A DNA stretch of 64,000 nucleotides from Pseudomonas simiae (GCF_900111895.1 NZ_FOKB01000003.1:410869-474868); one strand, 5' to 3'; shown: positions 1 to 9,751, numbered from the stretch's first letter. Numbers and translations: made by a program. The notes: a model not told the origin generated them from the sequence alone.

Positions 1-542
1 GTTTTGGCAGCTGGCTTGGCGGCTGGTTTTGCAGCAGCGGTTTTGGCAGCAGGTTTTGCGGCGGCTTTAACCGGTGCCTTGGCAGCAACAGCTTTGCTCG
101 CCGGCTTTTTCGCCGAGCTCGCAGCAACAACTTTTGCAGGGGTACGAGCGCCCAGCACTTTAGCCACAGCTTCTTTCACACGACCAACGCCCTGAGCCAG
201 TTTCAGGCTTTCCTGAGCATCTTTTTTGAGTTGGGAAATGTAGGCGCGGGTTTCAGCTTGGCGATCCTTGAGGGCGTCCAGCAGATCCTCAAGTTCTTTG
301 ACAGCGTCTTTGGCTTTGGCTTGAGCCTTGGCCTTGCCGGCAGTCGCGGCGTCTTGCAGTTTGGTGCGGGATTTGTGCAGCTTTTCTTGCGCTTTACCGC
401 GTTGTTTTTCCAGCTTGGCGAGCAGTTTTTCTGCATCGGCCAACGCTTGGGAACAGGCGCTTTCCAGATGTTCGAGCAAGCTGCCCGAAAGTTGTTGGAG
501 TAAATGCAACGGGGTATTAACAGGCTTCTGTTTGGCCGACAT
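1..542 (-). CDS. algP: AlgP (AlgR3)-like histone-like regulatory protein, C-terminus outside window
   Basis: The minus-strand frame opens with ATG at 542, preceded by a strong AGGAGG ribosome site, and stays open to base 1, so about 180 codons are visible and the C-terminus is cut off. The N-terminal part begins MSAKQKPVNTPLHLLQQLSG and is a charged, Lys/Ala/Glu-rich helix likely to form a coiled coil. From about residue 140 it becomes Ala/Lys/Pro-rich (KPAAK, AKAPVK), like eukaryotic histone H1 tails. In P. aeruginosa AlgP is a DNA-binding, H1-like protein linked to alginate gene expression and lies next to the same FKBP and algQ genes. The repeated tail varies in length between strains. Identity rests on the N-terminus and gene order. 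Confidence 0.9.
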   Translation of the reverse strand, partial: MSAKQKPVNTPLHLLQQLSGSLLEHLESACSQALADAEKLLAKLEKQRGKAQEKLHKSRTKLQDAATAGKAKAQAKAKDAVKELEDLLDALKDRQAETRAYISQLKKDAQESLKLAQGVGRVKEAVAKVLGARTPAKVVAASSAKKPASKAVAAKAPVKAAAKPAAKTAAAKPAAKPAAK

Positions 543-734
543 GGTTTACCTCCTGGCTGACGTGGGTGCGGCTCATACTAGCCCTCTGCTCTTACCGCCG
601 CTAGGGCATGTTGACAGTATCGTTTGACTTGCGTTGCACCGTGCGGAAATTCTTATCGATATAACGAAAATACACGGCTCTTTTTACCCGTTCACACTGG
701 CATAATCCGTCGCACTTTCGGCGGGAGAATCCCC

Positions 735-1412
735 ATGTCGCGTTATCTTTTCCTTGTGCTTGGCTTGGCGATATCAGGGGCCAATGCGAGCGAGCAATCG
801 CCCGCGAAAACCACTGAACCAAACCAGCACGACCTCGCCTACAGCCTGGGCGCAAGCCTCGGCGAACGCTTGCGCCAGGAGGTTCCCGACCTGCAGCTGC
901 AGGCGTTGATCGACGGTCTAAAGCAAGCGTATCAAGGCAAGCCGTTGGCACTGGACAACGCACGCATCGAGCAGATTCTTGCCCAGCACGAAGCACAGAC
1001 CGAAACCGACTCGCAGGCATCGCAAAGCGAAAAAGCACTCGCGGCCGAACACCAATTCCTGAACAAGGAAAAAGCCGTAAAAGGCGTGCGCGAATTAGCG
1101 GATGGAATCTTGCTCACCGAGCTCACCCCCGGCACTGGCGACAAGCCAACGGCCAGCGATCAAGTTCAAGTGAAGTACGTGGGGCGGTTACCCGATGGGA
1201 CGGTGTTCGACCAAAGCACGCAACCCCAGTGGTTTCGCCTGGACAGCGTGATCAACGGCTGGAGCAGTGCGTTGCAACAGATGCCGGTGGGTGCGAAATG
1301 GCGCCTGGTGATCCCATCAGCCCAGGCCTATGGTGCCGACGGTGCCGGCGAATTGATTCCGCCCTATACCCCCCTGGTGTTCGAGATCGAGTTACTCGGC
1401 ACCCGACACTGA
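735..1412 (+). CDS. FKBP-type peptidyl-prolyl cis-trans isomerase, periplasmic
   Basis: This 225-residue protein has a hydrophobic signal peptide (MSRYLFLVLGLAISGANA), so export to the periplasm is expected. An FKBP N-terminal dimerisation region (about 30-115) is followed by an FKBP catalytic domain (about 120-225) with the recognisable stretch VQVKYVGRLPDGTVFDQS and the C-terminal LIPPYTPLVFEIELL. It should catalyse proline isomerisation during folding of exported proteins. The longer frame opening at 624 was rejected because the signal peptide begins at 735 behind GGGAGA. It is divergent from algP and convergent with algQ, as in P. aeruginosa. Its substrates cannot be inferred. Confidence 0.92.
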   Translation: MSRYLFLVLGLAISGANASEQSPAKTTEPNQHDLAYSLGASLGERLRQEVPDLQLQALIDGLKQAYQGKPLALDNARIEQILAQHEAQTETDSQASQSEKALAAEHQFLNKEKAVKGVRELADGILLTELTPGTGDKPTASDQVQVKYVGRLPDGTVFDQSTQPQWFRLDSVINGWSSALQQMPVGAKWRLVIPSAQAYGADGAGELIPPYTPLVFEIELLGTRH

Positions 1413-1418
1413 GGCCAT

Positions 1419-1449
1419 AAAAAACGGTGCGTCATGCGCACCGTTTTTT
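1419..1449. terminator. Bidirectional intrinsic terminator between FKBP gene and algQ
   Basis: The stem ACGGTGCG/CGCACCGT with loop TCAT has an A-run on the left and a T-run on the right, so it can stop transcription from both converging genes. Confidence 0.85.
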
Positions 1450-1465
1450 GTAGGGCTGTCGAGGG

Positions 1466-1924
1466 TCAAGCCTGGGTAGCAGGCTCTTCCTTATGAGCGT
1501 TGTGCAGCACTTCGATCAAGCAATCTTCCAGCTCGAATCGCTCATGCAACAGTGCGCCCAATTCTTTGAATTTTGCAGCAACACAGTTTCCGGCATCACA
1601 CAGGTCGGTGAAGGCCAATAGCTTTTCGGTGATGACATCGATGCGTGGGTAAATGGTCTCAGCCAATTCCAAGCCACGCTGATCGTCGAAGGCTTCCGCC
1701 TCCTTGGTCAGCTGTTCGTAGACGCCGAAATGGCCGGCTGACACGTAGTCCACCAACACACCGCAGAAATCCTGCAACGGTTCACGGTTCTCCGCCAGTG
1801 CCTCGGGCTTGGCGCCGAGTGCATCAAAGGCCCGAACCAGTTCGTGACGTGCCTTCAGCCAGCTGTCGATCAGCTTGTGCACCCCACCCCAGCGTTCCTG
1901 AGCATTCTGACAACTTTCCAGCAT
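1466..1924 (-). CDS. algQ: AlgQ, Rsd-family anti-sigma-70 regulator
   Basis: The 152-residue product belongs to the Rsd/AlgQ family: it begins [20 protein letters not shown] and is all-helical, with the family's C-terminal acidic region. In P. aeruginosa AlgQ binds the sigma-70 factor RpoD and affects alginate, siderophore and virulence gene expression; E. coli Rsd sequesters sigma-70 in stationary phase. The length fits the family. Its position between the FKBP gene and dsbB matches P. aeruginosa. The ribosome site is only a weak GAGAG, but ATG 1924 gives the conserved N-terminus. Confidence 0.94.
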   Translation of the reverse strand: MLESCQNAQERWGGVHKLIDSWLKARHELVRAFDALGAKPEALAENREPLQDFCGVLVDYVSAGHFGVYEQLTKEAEAFDDQRGLELAETIYPRIDVITEKLLAFTDLCDAGNCVAAKFKELGALLHERFELEDCLIEVLHNAHKEEPATQA

Positions 1925-2133
1925 GGTGATCTCTCTTCCCTATAGGGGCGCTGCCGCCTGGTGCCCGCGCAACACTTCAAGGATAAAGCAACAGCGGGAC
2001 AAGGCCGCATCTGACAAACGGTTTCAATGACACGTGCGGGCCAGATTATGCCCGCATGACTGTGGCTTCAAGGTACGCAGGAGAGAAAGTTCATACAAGT
2101 GTTTAATCCCGTCTTACGAACTGTGAGTGGCCT

Positions 2134-2655
2134 TCAGCGTCTCGCCGGGCGCAAACGATGGCTTGAAAGCAGCGGTGAAAACTGTATGGCACCCAGGATC
2201 AACATCCCGACGAAGAACAACAAGCTCCACTCCGGCAGGCTCAAGTCAAACAGCGTCCAACTGATATCCATGCAGTCGACGGTGCCTTTGACCGTCAATT
2301 GCAGGGCCTGCCAAACCGACAGGTTTTCGATCATGTAATGCAGGCTGGGCCAGCAATCAGCCGCCTGGTCCGGTGCGGCGTTTTGTAGCAACACCTGGCG
2401 CACGGCGGTAATGGCGCCGAGCAACGCGAAGACCATGCCTGCCAGCCCATACAGGCAACTCACCAGGCGCCTGGGGTTATGGATCGCGGCGACCAGATTG
2501 ATCAATGTGAAAGCCGCCAGGAACCCCCTTTGCATCTGACACAGGAAGCAAGGGCGCAGGGAGACGCCGAACTCGAGGTAAAAGGACGCGCCCAATGTCA
2601 GCGCACCTGCCAGGAACGCAAGGAAAAACAAGGAGCGTGAAGGGGCCAAAGACAT
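2134..2655 (-). CDS. dsbB: DsbB-family disulfide bond formation protein (DsbH type)
   Basis: This 173-residue inner-membrane protein has four hydrophobic segments. It carries both DsbB cysteine pairs: CFLC (Cys36/Cys39) in the first periplasmic loop, and Cys101 and Cys128 in the second. It should reoxidise periplasmic DsbA and pass electrons to quinone. Pseudomonas species usually carry two dsbB-like genes, and the copy beside the hem genes is often called dsbH. It lies downstream of hemY on the same strand, after a 236-base gap in which I see no terminator, so it could be co-transcribed with the heme genes. Confidence 0.93.
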   Translation of the reverse strand: MSLAPSRSLFFLAFLAGALTLGASFYLEFGVSLRPCFLCQMQRGFLAAFTLINLVAAIHNPRRLVSCLYGLAGMVFALLGAITAVRQVLLQNAAPDQAADCWPSLHYMIENLSVWQALQLTVKGTVDCMDISWTLFDLSLPEWSLLFFVGMLILGAIQFSPLLSSHRLRPARR

Positions 2656-2891
2656 GCTTTATCCGCACAGCGAAAGATAGGTCGTTACGGTAGAGGAAAG
2701 GCCTGACCCCTTTCAATACGTGCCAGAGCAGACGATTCCGCGAGAGGGTAAGGACTTACCGCCAGAAGATGGAGGACGTTGGGTTGCTCAGCGTCGGACG
2801 TTGCCCACAAACGCTCTGCAAACAGTTTTTCAAGGTCGAAAGGGGTTGGCCGCCAGACATGTCCGAGCCAACCCTCATCTAGCTTCCTACG

Positions 2892-4133
2892 TCAGGCCCG
2901 AACTGGGACAGGCAGTGGGGACGCCAGCAAACGGTTATCCAGCAGCCCCAGCCCTTCTTGGAACAACTGGTTGCTGCGGTCGGTGTCACCCAGTTGCGCC
3001 AACAAACGCGCCAATTCGGCACAGGCCTCGGGATTGCGCTGCACCTGAAGGCTGCTTTCCAGATAATCCCGCGCTTTGCCCCACAGGCTGTTTTGCAGGC
3101 ACAGGCGGCCCAGCGTCAGCAGCAGGCTGGCATCCCCTGGATGGTCCTTGAGCCAACCTTCGGCAAACTTCAATTGCTTGGCCGGGTCACCGCCGCGCAG
3201 CAAGCCGTAGAGTCGAATCAAATGACTGTCGTAGCCACGCTTGATTGCGCCGCGCAGTGCTTCTTCGGCCTTGGCATCGGCGCCCAATTGGCGCAGTTGC
3301 TCGGCATAAGCCAGGACCAGTTGCGGCTCCTGGCGCTGGGCGGACGTGAGTTGCTGCCAGGCCCGCTCAAGGGACTGCAAACCGGCCTCGCCCTGCTCTT
3401 CACGCTGGGCCGCGAGGCTCAGGTTCTCGCCCCACGCCCGTCGCTCAAGCTCGGCCAGTTCACTGGCGGGCAGCACTTTATCCTTGCGCAGCTCAGGCAA
3501 AAGACGGATCACCGAAGACCAATCGCCCCGCTGCTGATGCAAGCGCTGCAGTTGACGCAGGACTTGGGCGTTATGAGGATGACGTTCATGCATGGTCTGC
3601 AAAGTGGTCAGTGCGCCGTCAGTATCACCGCGGTCAAGCTGCAGTTGCGCATGGCTCAAGGCAACCGCCAGCTCGGCCTGGGGCTGACGCTCCAGGGCGC
3701 GTTCCAGCAAGCCGTCGGACTCTTCGTAACGTCCCTGCTCATTCGCGGCACGGGCTGCGCCGAGGTAATACAGCAGCGGCTGACGCTCGGCTTCGGCGGC
3801 ACGGTGCAAGTGGCGCTCAGCGCTGGCCCAGCGGCCCTCGGCGAGGTCCATCTGACCTTGCTCGATTGCAATCTGTACGCGACGGCTGCGGTTACGCCGC
3901 GACCAGGGGTTGACCACGCCACCGGAAGTGGTGACCAGGCTCAACAACACACGGATCAGGTAGATCGCCAGGCCGATGGCAAATACCGCAACCAAGGTTG
4001 CCCAGAGGCTCGACTCGTAATGCAGCACATGAGGATAAGTAATCAGCACGTAGCCGGTGTGTTTCGAAATGCCCACTGCCAGTGCCAGCGCGATTGCAAT
4101 CGCCAGAACCAGGATCACATAGAAACGTTTCAT
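2892..4133 (-). CDS. hemY: HemY-like TPR membrane protein of the heme operon
   Basis: The 413-residue protein has two N-terminal membrane segments (about 4-22 and 42-66), the HemY_N region, then a cytoplasmic series of TPR-like helical repeats (for example WASAERHLHRAAEAE and AQLGDTDRSNQLFQEGLG). Proteobacterial HemY of this kind is not the Bacillus protoporphyrinogen oxidase of the same name. Its role is uncertain, probably as a scaffold for the heme-synthesis proteins. It starts 5 bases after the hemX stop, so it is translated from the hemCDXY mRNA. Confidence 0.92.
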   Translation of the reverse strand: MKRFYVILVLAIAIALALAVGISKHTGYVLITYPHVLHYESSLWATLVAVFAIGLAIYLIRVLLSLVTTSGGVVNPWSRRNRSRRVQIAIEQGQMDLAEGRWASAERHLHRAAEAERQPLLYYLGAARAANEQGRYEESDGLLERALERQPQAELAVALSHAQLQLDRGDTDGALTTLQTMHERHPHNAQVLRQLQRLHQQRGDWSSVIRLLPELRKDKVLPASELAELERRAWGENLSLAAQREEQGEAGLQSLERAWQQLTSAQRQEPQLVLAYAEQLRQLGADAKAEEALRGAIKRGYDSHLIRLYGLLRGGDPAKQLKFAEGWLKDHPGDASLLLTLGRLCLQNSLWGKARDYLESSLQVQRNPEACAELARLLAQLGDTDRSNQLFQEGLGLLDNRLLASPLPVPVRA

Positions 4134-4138
4134 CGGCT

Positions 4139-5251
4139 CTACTCCTGCTTCGCCGGCGTGGCCGCCGCCTTGGCTTCGTCGGCAGACAAGTGACGACGCT
4201 CAAGGTATGCCTGCACGGCAGCGAGGCTCGCGGCCAGGTCCGGCGTCACCACCGACACCGCCTTGGGCTCAAGCTCGGCGATGCGCGCCAGCATCGCCTG
4301 GCTTTGCGGGTTGTCCTGGTTGAAATTATCTTGCAACACGCTGCGCGCCTCGCCCAGGGAGCGGCTGTAGACCGCCGACTCACCGTTGAGCGCTGCCCAT
4401 TGCGCCTGCTCCAGCGCCAGGCTCAGGGCCAGGCGCACCTGATTCAAGCCTTGCCCAGCCAGCAGCGGACGGATGTTGTCATCCGGGTTGAAGTCAATGC
4501 GGAAGTAACGGGAAATCTGCTCCCACCACTGGCTCCAGCGGCTTTCCGTATCGGTAGTCGGGCGTCCATCGGAAGCAGGTTCGGTGAGCTGATACTCAGG
4601 GGCAATGGCGGCCAGTTGCACGACCTGGTCGCGCAAGGCCGCCAATTGCAGGTATAGCCCGGTGCGGTCCGGCTGCTCGGTGCTGCGCAGCGCGGCAAGG
4701 CTCTTGGCCAATTGCTCGCGAGCAGCGTAGGCGCCAGGATCGCTTTGCTCGCGAAGAATCTCGTCGGCCCCCTGGACCAACGCCTGGGCGCTGTTGATGT
4801 CTTGCAGGGCAGAAAGGCGCAGGCTCGCCAGGCGAATCAGGTGTTCCGCCTCAGCCAGGCGCCAGTCTTTACGACTGGACCCCAGCACGGTTTCCAGACG
4901 CTGACTCAAACGCTGTTGGTCACCCTGCAACTGGGCCACCAGGCGACGGCGCTCCTCCAGCTCATCAGCACCCGGCAACTGCGCCAGCCGCGCAGCCAGT
5001 TGTTGCTGGCTTTGCTTGAGGGACTGGGATCGGTCATCGAGGGTCTGCACCTGGCCCAGCTGCTGCTGGCTGCTGGCTTGCAGCGCGCGGACCTGCCAGA
5101 CGCCCCAACCGCCGGCGGCAACACCCGCTACGCCGAGCAGCAGGGCGACGATTGCCAGGCCATTGCCGCGACGCGGCGCGGTAACCGGTGACTCAACCGG
5201 CGCATCAAGTGCGGGTTGGGTTTCATCTTTAGGCAAGGCTGTTTCGCTCAC
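4139..5251 (-). CDS. hemX: HemX, membrane-anchored heme-operon protein
   Basis: This 370-residue protein has a disordered Pro/Glu-rich N-terminus, one transmembrane helix at about residues 31-52 (GLAIVALLLGVAGVAAGGWGV), a Gln/Leu-rich coiled coil to about 130, and a helical C-terminal domain. HemX is often labelled a uroporphyrinogen-III methyltransferase, but I see no SAM-binding GAGPGD-type motif and do not support that activity. It lies between hemD (18-base gap) and hemY (5-base gap) and is probably part of a membrane heme-synthesis assembly. Confidence 0.92.
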   Translation of the reverse strand: MSETALPKDETQPALDAPVESPVTAPRRGNGLAIVALLLGVAGVAAGGWGVWQVRALQASSQQQLGQVQTLDDRSQSLKQSQQQLAARLAQLPGADELEERRRLVAQLQGDQQRLSQRLETVLGSSRKDWRLAEAEHLIRLASLRLSALQDINSAQALVQGADEILREQSDPGAYAAREQLAKSLAALRSTEQPDRTGLYLQLAALRDQVVQLAAIAPEYQLTEPASDGRPTTDTESRWSQWWEQISRYFRIDFNPDDNIRPLLAGQGLNQVRLALSLALEQAQWAALNGESAVYSRSLGEARSVLQDNFNQDNPQSQAMLARIAELEPKAVSVVTPDLAASLAAVQAYLERRHLSADEAKAAATPAKQE

Positions 5252-5269
5252 GTATCCGTCCTTTGCGTT

Positions 5270-6028
5270 TCAGAGAGTGGGAACGGGATAACTCCGTATC
5301 GCCACTAACAAAGCCGCGGCACTCGCACCGCGACAATCCACAACTTTTTCTGCGCCAGCGACCCGCGCCATCTCTTGGACACGGGGGCTTGGCACGAACA
5401 ACGGCAGCTGGGCCACCTGGGGCCAATCGGCTCCGGCCAGGGCTTGCAGGTGTAAAAAACCCTGCCCACTGCTGACCACCAGGCCGTTCAAGCGTTCCAA
5501 CTGGATGCGTTGTATCAATGCCCCGGCCTTGTAGGCCGGTAGGAAACGGCGATACAACTCCAGATAGTCGACACTAGCACCTTGTTCGCGCAAGCGCTCC
5601 GCCAGCAGCTCCCGACCGCCCTCGCCGCGCAGGATCAACACCCGGGCATCCGGGCGGGCGATAGCCTCGCGCAACGCAGGCAATTGAAGCAAGGCCTCAC
5701 TGTCGTCGCCAGTAGGCGGATACTTAACATTCAGCCCCTGTGCGGCCAATACCTGCGCGGTGGCAGCGCCGACACTGAACCATGGCAACTGCGGCCATGT
5801 TCGATCCAGCTGCGCAACTGCAAGGCGCGCTGCAGGCTTGCTGACCACGATCACCGCACAGTAGCGACCCAGGTCATGGAAGACGGCCTGCTGTTCAGGC
5901 GTAACGGGGAGCGGCTCGATATCCAGTAAAGGCAGGCTGCTGCTGAAAATACCGGCGTCGGCCAACGAGGCCGCAAGCGCCCTCGACTCCTCGGCAGGCC
6001 GCGTCAGCAGCACGCGCCATTCGGTCAC
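5270..6028 (-). CDS. hemD: Uroporphyrinogen-III synthase
   Basis: HemD closes linear hydroxymethylbilane into uroporphyrinogen III while inverting ring D, the step that commits to heme, siroheme and cobalamin. The 252-residue length fits the family, and the sequence has the typical weakly conserved two-domain pattern: [19 protein letters not shown] at the start and [14 protein letters not shown] in the second domain. The start overlaps the hemC stop by 4 bases (ATGA), implying coupled translation. Confidence 0.96.
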   Translation of the reverse strand: MTEWRVLLTRPAEESRALAASLADAGIFSSSLPLLDIEPLPVTPEQQAVFHDLGRYCAVIVVSKPAARLAVAQLDRTWPQLPWFSVGAATAQVLAAQGLNVKYPPTGDDSEALLQLPALREAIARPDARVLILRGEGGRELLAERLREQGASVDYLELYRRFLPAYKAGALIQRIQLERLNGLVVSSGQGFLHLQALAGADWPQVAQLPLFVPSPRVQEMARVAGAEKVVDCRGASAAALLVAIRSYPVPTL

Positions 6029-6966
6029 TGCGCGCCAGCCTCGCCGTAGACCTTTTGCAGGATGGCACCCGCACCCTTGTCCAACAGCTCCTCGGCCACC
6101 TGGATACCCAAGGCCGTGGCGTCACGCTGTGGTCCACGCGCCTCGGCGGTCAGCAGTGTGCCGCCTTCCGGGTCGCCCACCAGGCCACGCAACCACAAGT
6201 GTTCACCTTCGAGCACGGCGTAGCAGGCGATCGGCACCTGGCAGCCACCGTTGAGGTGCTTGTTCAAGGCTCGTTCAGCCGTCACGCGTATTTCGGTGTC
6301 AGGGTGATCCAGGGGTTTGAGCAGGGCGTGGATTTCACTGTCGGCGGTGCGGCATTCAATGCCAACGGCGCCCTGCCCTCCGGCTGGCAGGCTGTCCTCG
6401 ACGCTGATGGCCGAAGTGATGCGGTCTTCGAAACCCAGGCGAATCAGGCCGGCCGCTGCGAGGATGATCGCGTCATATTCACCGGCATCCAGCTTGGCCA
6501 GGCGAGTGTTGACGTTGCCGCGTAGAAAGCGGATCTGCAAGTCCGGCCGGCGAGTCAGCAGCTGAGCCTGGCGACGCAGGCTCGACGTACCGACGATACT
6601 GCCCAAAGGCAATGCGTCCAAGGAGGCGTAGGTGTTGGAAACAAAGGCATCACGCGGGTCTTCGCGCTCGCAGATGCAAAACAGGCCCAGGCCTTCAGGG
6701 AAGTCCATGGGCACGTCTTTCATCGAATGCACAGCGATGTCGGCTTCGTTTTCCAACAGCGCGGTTTCCAGCTCCTTGACGAACAAACCCTTGCCGCCGA
6801 TCTTCGACAGTGGCGAGTCGAGCAGCTTGTCGCCGCGACTGACCATAGGCACCAGGGACACCTTGAGACCAGGGTGAGCCTGTTCCAGGCGAGCTTTGAC
6901 GTATTCGGCCTGCCACAAGGCCAAGGCGCTTTTACGGGTGGCGATGCGGATTTCGCGAGAGGACAT
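6025..6966 (-). CDS. hemC: Porphobilinogen deaminase (hydroxymethylbilane synthase)
   Basis: HemC polymerises four porphobilinogen units into hydroxymethylbilane. The 313-residue product shows the family landmarks: [19 protein letters not shown] at the N-terminus, the substrate-binding [10 protein letters not shown], and [12 protein letters not shown] containing the cysteine that carries the dipyrromethane cofactor. It is the first gene of hemC-hemD-hemX-hemY. A candidate Anr-type site and -10 box lie just upstream (see 6997-7036). Confidence 0.98.
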   Translation of the reverse strand: MSSREIRIATRKSALALWQAEYVKARLEQAHPGLKVSLVPMVSRGDKLLDSPLSKIGGKGLFVKELETALLENEADIAVHSMKDVPMDFPEGLGLFCICEREDPRDAFVSNTYASLDALPLGSIVGTSSLRRQAQLLTRRPDLQIRFLRGNVNTRLAKLDAGEYDAIILAAAGLIRLGFEDRITSAISVEDSLPAGGQGAVGIECRTADSEIHALLKPLDHPDTEIRVTAERALNKHLNGGCQVPIACYAVLEGEHLWLRGLVGDPEGGTLLTAEARGPQRDATALGIQVAEELLDKGAGAILQKVYGEAGAQ

Positions 6967-6996
6967 GGATCAATCCGTACTGAATAGATACGGCAG

Positions 6997-7036
6997 ATAA
7001 TAACAGCTCAGGCAAATACGCTTTGATTTGAATCAG
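6997..7036 (-). promoter_or_regulatory. Predicted Anr/Dnr (FNR-type) site and -10 box of the hemC promoter
   Basis: On the minus strand, CTGAT-TCAA-ATCAA at 7036-7023 matches the FNR/Anr consensus TTGAT-N4-ATCAA at 9 of 10 positions. A TATTAT -10 box follows at 7002-6997. A transcript starting near 6988-6990 would put the site centre at about -40 to -41.5, the class II activator position, with a leader of roughly 22 bases. The sequence and spacing are seen directly; regulation is inferred. Confidence 0.55.
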
Positions 7037-7104
7037 CAAGTGCGGGGCCTCCCTGGCCGCGTCGCACCGGGATATGGGTTACAGGCCTGGCCACAGCCCT
7101 CGGG

Positions 7105-7851
7105 CTAAAGCTGCTGCATCATCTTGCGCACACCGGCCACATGCCGTCGGCTGACGATCAGCGCGTCGCCATTAAGGCCTTTGAGGAACAGCTGAAAGTG
7201 CCCAAGCGGCGTGCGTTGGAGGCGTTCGATCCGCTCGCGAGCCACCAGCGCATTGCGGTGGATACGCACGAAGCGGTCGCCAAATTCATCCTCAAGCGCC
7301 TTGAGCGGTTCATCGAGCAGCACTTCGCCGCCCTGGTGGCGCAGGGTCACATACTTGTGATCGGCGATAAAATAGACCACCTCGCCCAAGGGGATCAGCT
7401 CGATACCTTTGCGGGTACGGGCGCTGATATGGCTGCGCGGCCCATTACCACTCTGGGCAGCAGGCTGAGTCAGGGCAGCGAGTTGGACGCGGGTTGGGCG
7501 CTCAGCCTTTTTCAACGCCTTGAGCAACGCTTCGCCAGCCACCGGTTTGGTGAGGAAGCTGACTCCGCTGGCTTCCAGCGTCTCCGCAGAAAACTCATCG
7601 CCTGCTGCGCAAAATACCAAGGCGGGTGGCGACTCTCGCTCGCTCAGCCGGGCGGCCACTTGCAGGCCATCGAGGCCCGGCATACGGATATCGAGCAACA
7701 CCACATCCGGCTTGAGGCTGTCGATCAGCGTCAACGCCTCTTCGCCCGTGGTGGCGCTCGGCTCTAGTACTGCATAACCCTCGAGATCACTGACCAAACG
7801 GCTCAGTCGCTCGCGGGCTTGGGGTTCGTCATCAACGATCAGGACATTCAT
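7105..7851 (-). CDS. algR: AlgR, LytTR-family response regulator
   Basis: The 248-residue protein has a receiver domain (1-120) with acidic residues D7/D8 and phosphoacceptor D54 in VVLLDIRMPG, then a LytTR DNA-binding domain (about 140-245; GIELIPLGEVVYFIADHKYVTL, DRFVRIHRNALV). In P. aeruginosa AlgR controls alginate, type IV pili, rhamnolipid and cyanide genes and is paired with the sensor AlgZ/FimS. ATG 7851 was chosen over the longer frame from 7884 because it gives the canonical MNVLIVDDE start and exact family length. No algZ lies upstream here, which is unusual relative to P. aeruginosa. Confidence 0.96.
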   Translation of the reverse strand: MNVLIVDDEPQARERLSRLVSDLEGYAVLEPSATTGEEALTLIDSLKPDVVLLDIRMPGLDGLQVAARLSERESPPALVFCAAGDEFSAETLEASGVSFLTKPVAGEALLKALKKAERPTRVQLAALTQPAAQSGNGPRSHISARTRKGIELIPLGEVVYFIADHKYVTLRHQGGEVLLDEPLKALEDEFGDRFVRIHRNALVARERIERLQRTPLGHFQLFLKGLNGDALIVSRRHVAGVRKMMQQL

Positions 7852-8356
7852 ATTGCGCTGGATTCCTGCGTGAGTCTCGCACAAGGATAGCGTAGACAGG
7901 TGCGGTGACTTGCGTCACAGCGATCCACGCTAAGACTAGCGCGAGCGGCAAAAAGTGCCCTGAGAGTGGCACCCATATTTACCCGGACCTGTTCAATAGC
8001 GCCCAAGACCTGCTGCCTTCGGGCATCGTCGTAGGGTTTGCTGATACACAATCCGAATACCCCCCTTTTTAAATGGATAGTCTGGGCTCTGACCGCATCA
8101 CCCGACTTTGGTGCATTCACACACTATCAGTCCAACTGTAGACGCTCACTGAGACGACATTGCTCAATCGTCAAATATCGTTTCAACAAGTACCTGTACC
8201 CAGTCTCGTCCTGGACGCGTTCGGCGGCAAGGCACTTAGCCATCCTTTGCACAAATAAAAATGCCGACAACCCGCAGCACCGCGTCCACGGGCAACCCTG
8301 TTATTATCGCCGGCACACTTCCATGCCTCTTTACTAAGCAGATCACGAGCGAATCC
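7852..8356. other. 505-base intergenic region between algR and argH (no algZ)
   Basis: This stretch separates the divergent algR and argH genes. In P. aeruginosa the sensor gene algZ/fimS (over 1 kb) sits here. The only minus-strand frame in this space (ending near 7848, 90 codons from 8120) has no histidine kinase motif, and its composition does not look coding. I expect promoters for both genes but see no convincing consensus boxes. Confidence 0.7.
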
Positions 8357-9751
8357 ATGAGCACCGACAAGACCAACCAGTCCTGGGGCGGCCGCTTCAG
8401 TGAACCCGTCGACGCCTTCGTCGCCCGCTTCACCGCCTCCGTCACCTTCGACCAGCGCCTGTACCGCCACGACATCATGGGCTCCATCGCCCACGCGACG
8501 ATGCTGGCCAAGGTCGGCGTGCTGACCGACGCCGAGCGCGACAGCATCGTCGACGGCCTGACCACCATTCGTGGCGAGATCGAAGCCGGCACGTTCGACT
8601 GGCGCGTCGACCTGGAAGATGTGCACATGAACATTGAGGCCCGCCTCACCGACCGCATCGGTGTGACCGGCAAGAAGTTGCACACCGGCCGTAGCCGTAA
8701 CGACCAGGTGGCCACGGATATCCGCCTGTGGCTGCGTGATGAAATCGACCTGATACTGGGCGAAATCACCCGCCTGCAAAAAGGCCTGCTGGAACAGGCC
8801 GAGCGTGAATCCGACACCATCATGCCGGGCTTCACTCACCTGCAGACCGCGCAGCCTGTGACCTTCGGCCACCACCTGCTGGCCTGGTTCGAAATGCTCA
8901 GCCGCGATTACGAGCGCCTGGTCGATTGCCGCAAGCGCGCCAACCGCATGCCATTGGGCAGCGCCGCGCTGGCCGGCACCACTTACCCGATCGACCGCGA
9001 ATACACCGCGCAGTTGCTGGGCTTCGACGCCGTGGGCGGCAACTCCCTGGATGGCGTGTCGGACCGTGACTTCGCTATCGAGTTCTGCGCCGCTGCCAGC
9101 ATCGCGATGATGCACCTGTCGCGCTTCTCCGAAGAGCTGGTGCTGTGGACCAGCGCGCAATTCCAGTTCATCGACCTGCCAGACCGTTTCTGCACCGGCA
9201 GCTCGATCATGCCGCAAAAGAAAAACCCCGACGTACCCGAGCTGGTGCGTGGCAAGAGCGGCCGCGTGTTCGGCGCCTTGATGGGCCTGCTGACCCTGAT
9301 GAAAGGCCAACCCCTGGCCTACAACAAGGACAATCAGGAAGACAAGGAACCGCTGTTCGACGCCGCCGACACCCTGCGCGACTCACTGCGCGCCTTTGCC
9401 GACATGATTCCGGCGATCAAGCCCAAGCACGCGATCATGCGTGAAGCGGCGCTGCGCGGGTTCTCTACTGCGACTGACCTGGCGGACTACCTGGTACGCC
9501 GTGGCCTGCCGTTCCGCGACTGCCACGAAATCGTCGGCCACGCGGTTAAGTACGGCGTGGACACTGGCAAGGACCTGGCGGAAATGAGCCTGGAAGAACT
9601 GCGCCAGTTCAGCGACCAGATCGAACAGGACGTGTTTGCCGTGCTGACCCTGGAAGGCTCGGTGAATGCCCGTAACCACGTGGGCGGTACTGCGCCGGCG
9701 CAGGTGAAGGCAGCCGTCGCGCGCGGCCAGGCCCTGCTCGCCAGCCGCTAG
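8357..9751 (+). CDS. argH: Argininosuccinate lyase
   Basis: ArgH cleaves argininosuccinate into arginine and fumarate, the last step of arginine synthesis. The 464-residue protein carries the fumarase/lyase superfamily signature [12 protein letters not shown] (catalytic serine loop), [13 protein letters not shown], and TVTFGHH-like [16 protein letters not shown] 8357 gives the standard [14 protein letters not shown] start; the longer frame from 8261 has no family support. Divergent from algR; a REP palindrome follows the stop. Confidence 0.98.
   Translation: MSTDKTNQSWGGRFSEPVDAFVARFTASVTFDQRLYRHDIMGSIAHATMLAKVGVLTDAERDSIVDGLTTIRGEIEAGTFDWRVDLEDVHMNIEARLTDRIGVTGKKLHTGRSRNDQVATDIRLWLRDEIDLILGEITRLQKGLLEQAERESDTIMPGFTHLQTAQPVTFGHHLLAWFEMLSRDYERLVDCRKRANRMPLGSAALAGTTYPIDREYTAQLLGFDAVGGNSLDGVSDRDFAIEFCAAASIAMMHLSRFSEELVLWTSAQFQFIDLPDRFCTGSSIMPQKKNPDVPELVRGKSGRVFGALMGLLTLMKGQPLAYNKDNQEDKEPLFDAADTLRDSLRAFADMIPAIKPKHAIMREAALRGFSTATDLADYLVRRGLPFRDCHEIVGHAVKYGVDTGKDLAEMSLEELRQFSDQIEQDVFAVLTLEGSVNARNHVGGTAPAQVKAAVARGQALLASR

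Noticed and set aside
1..200. CRISPR-like short repeats
   Set aside because: The repeats encode Lys/Ala/Pro tracts in algP and there are no spacers between constant repeats.
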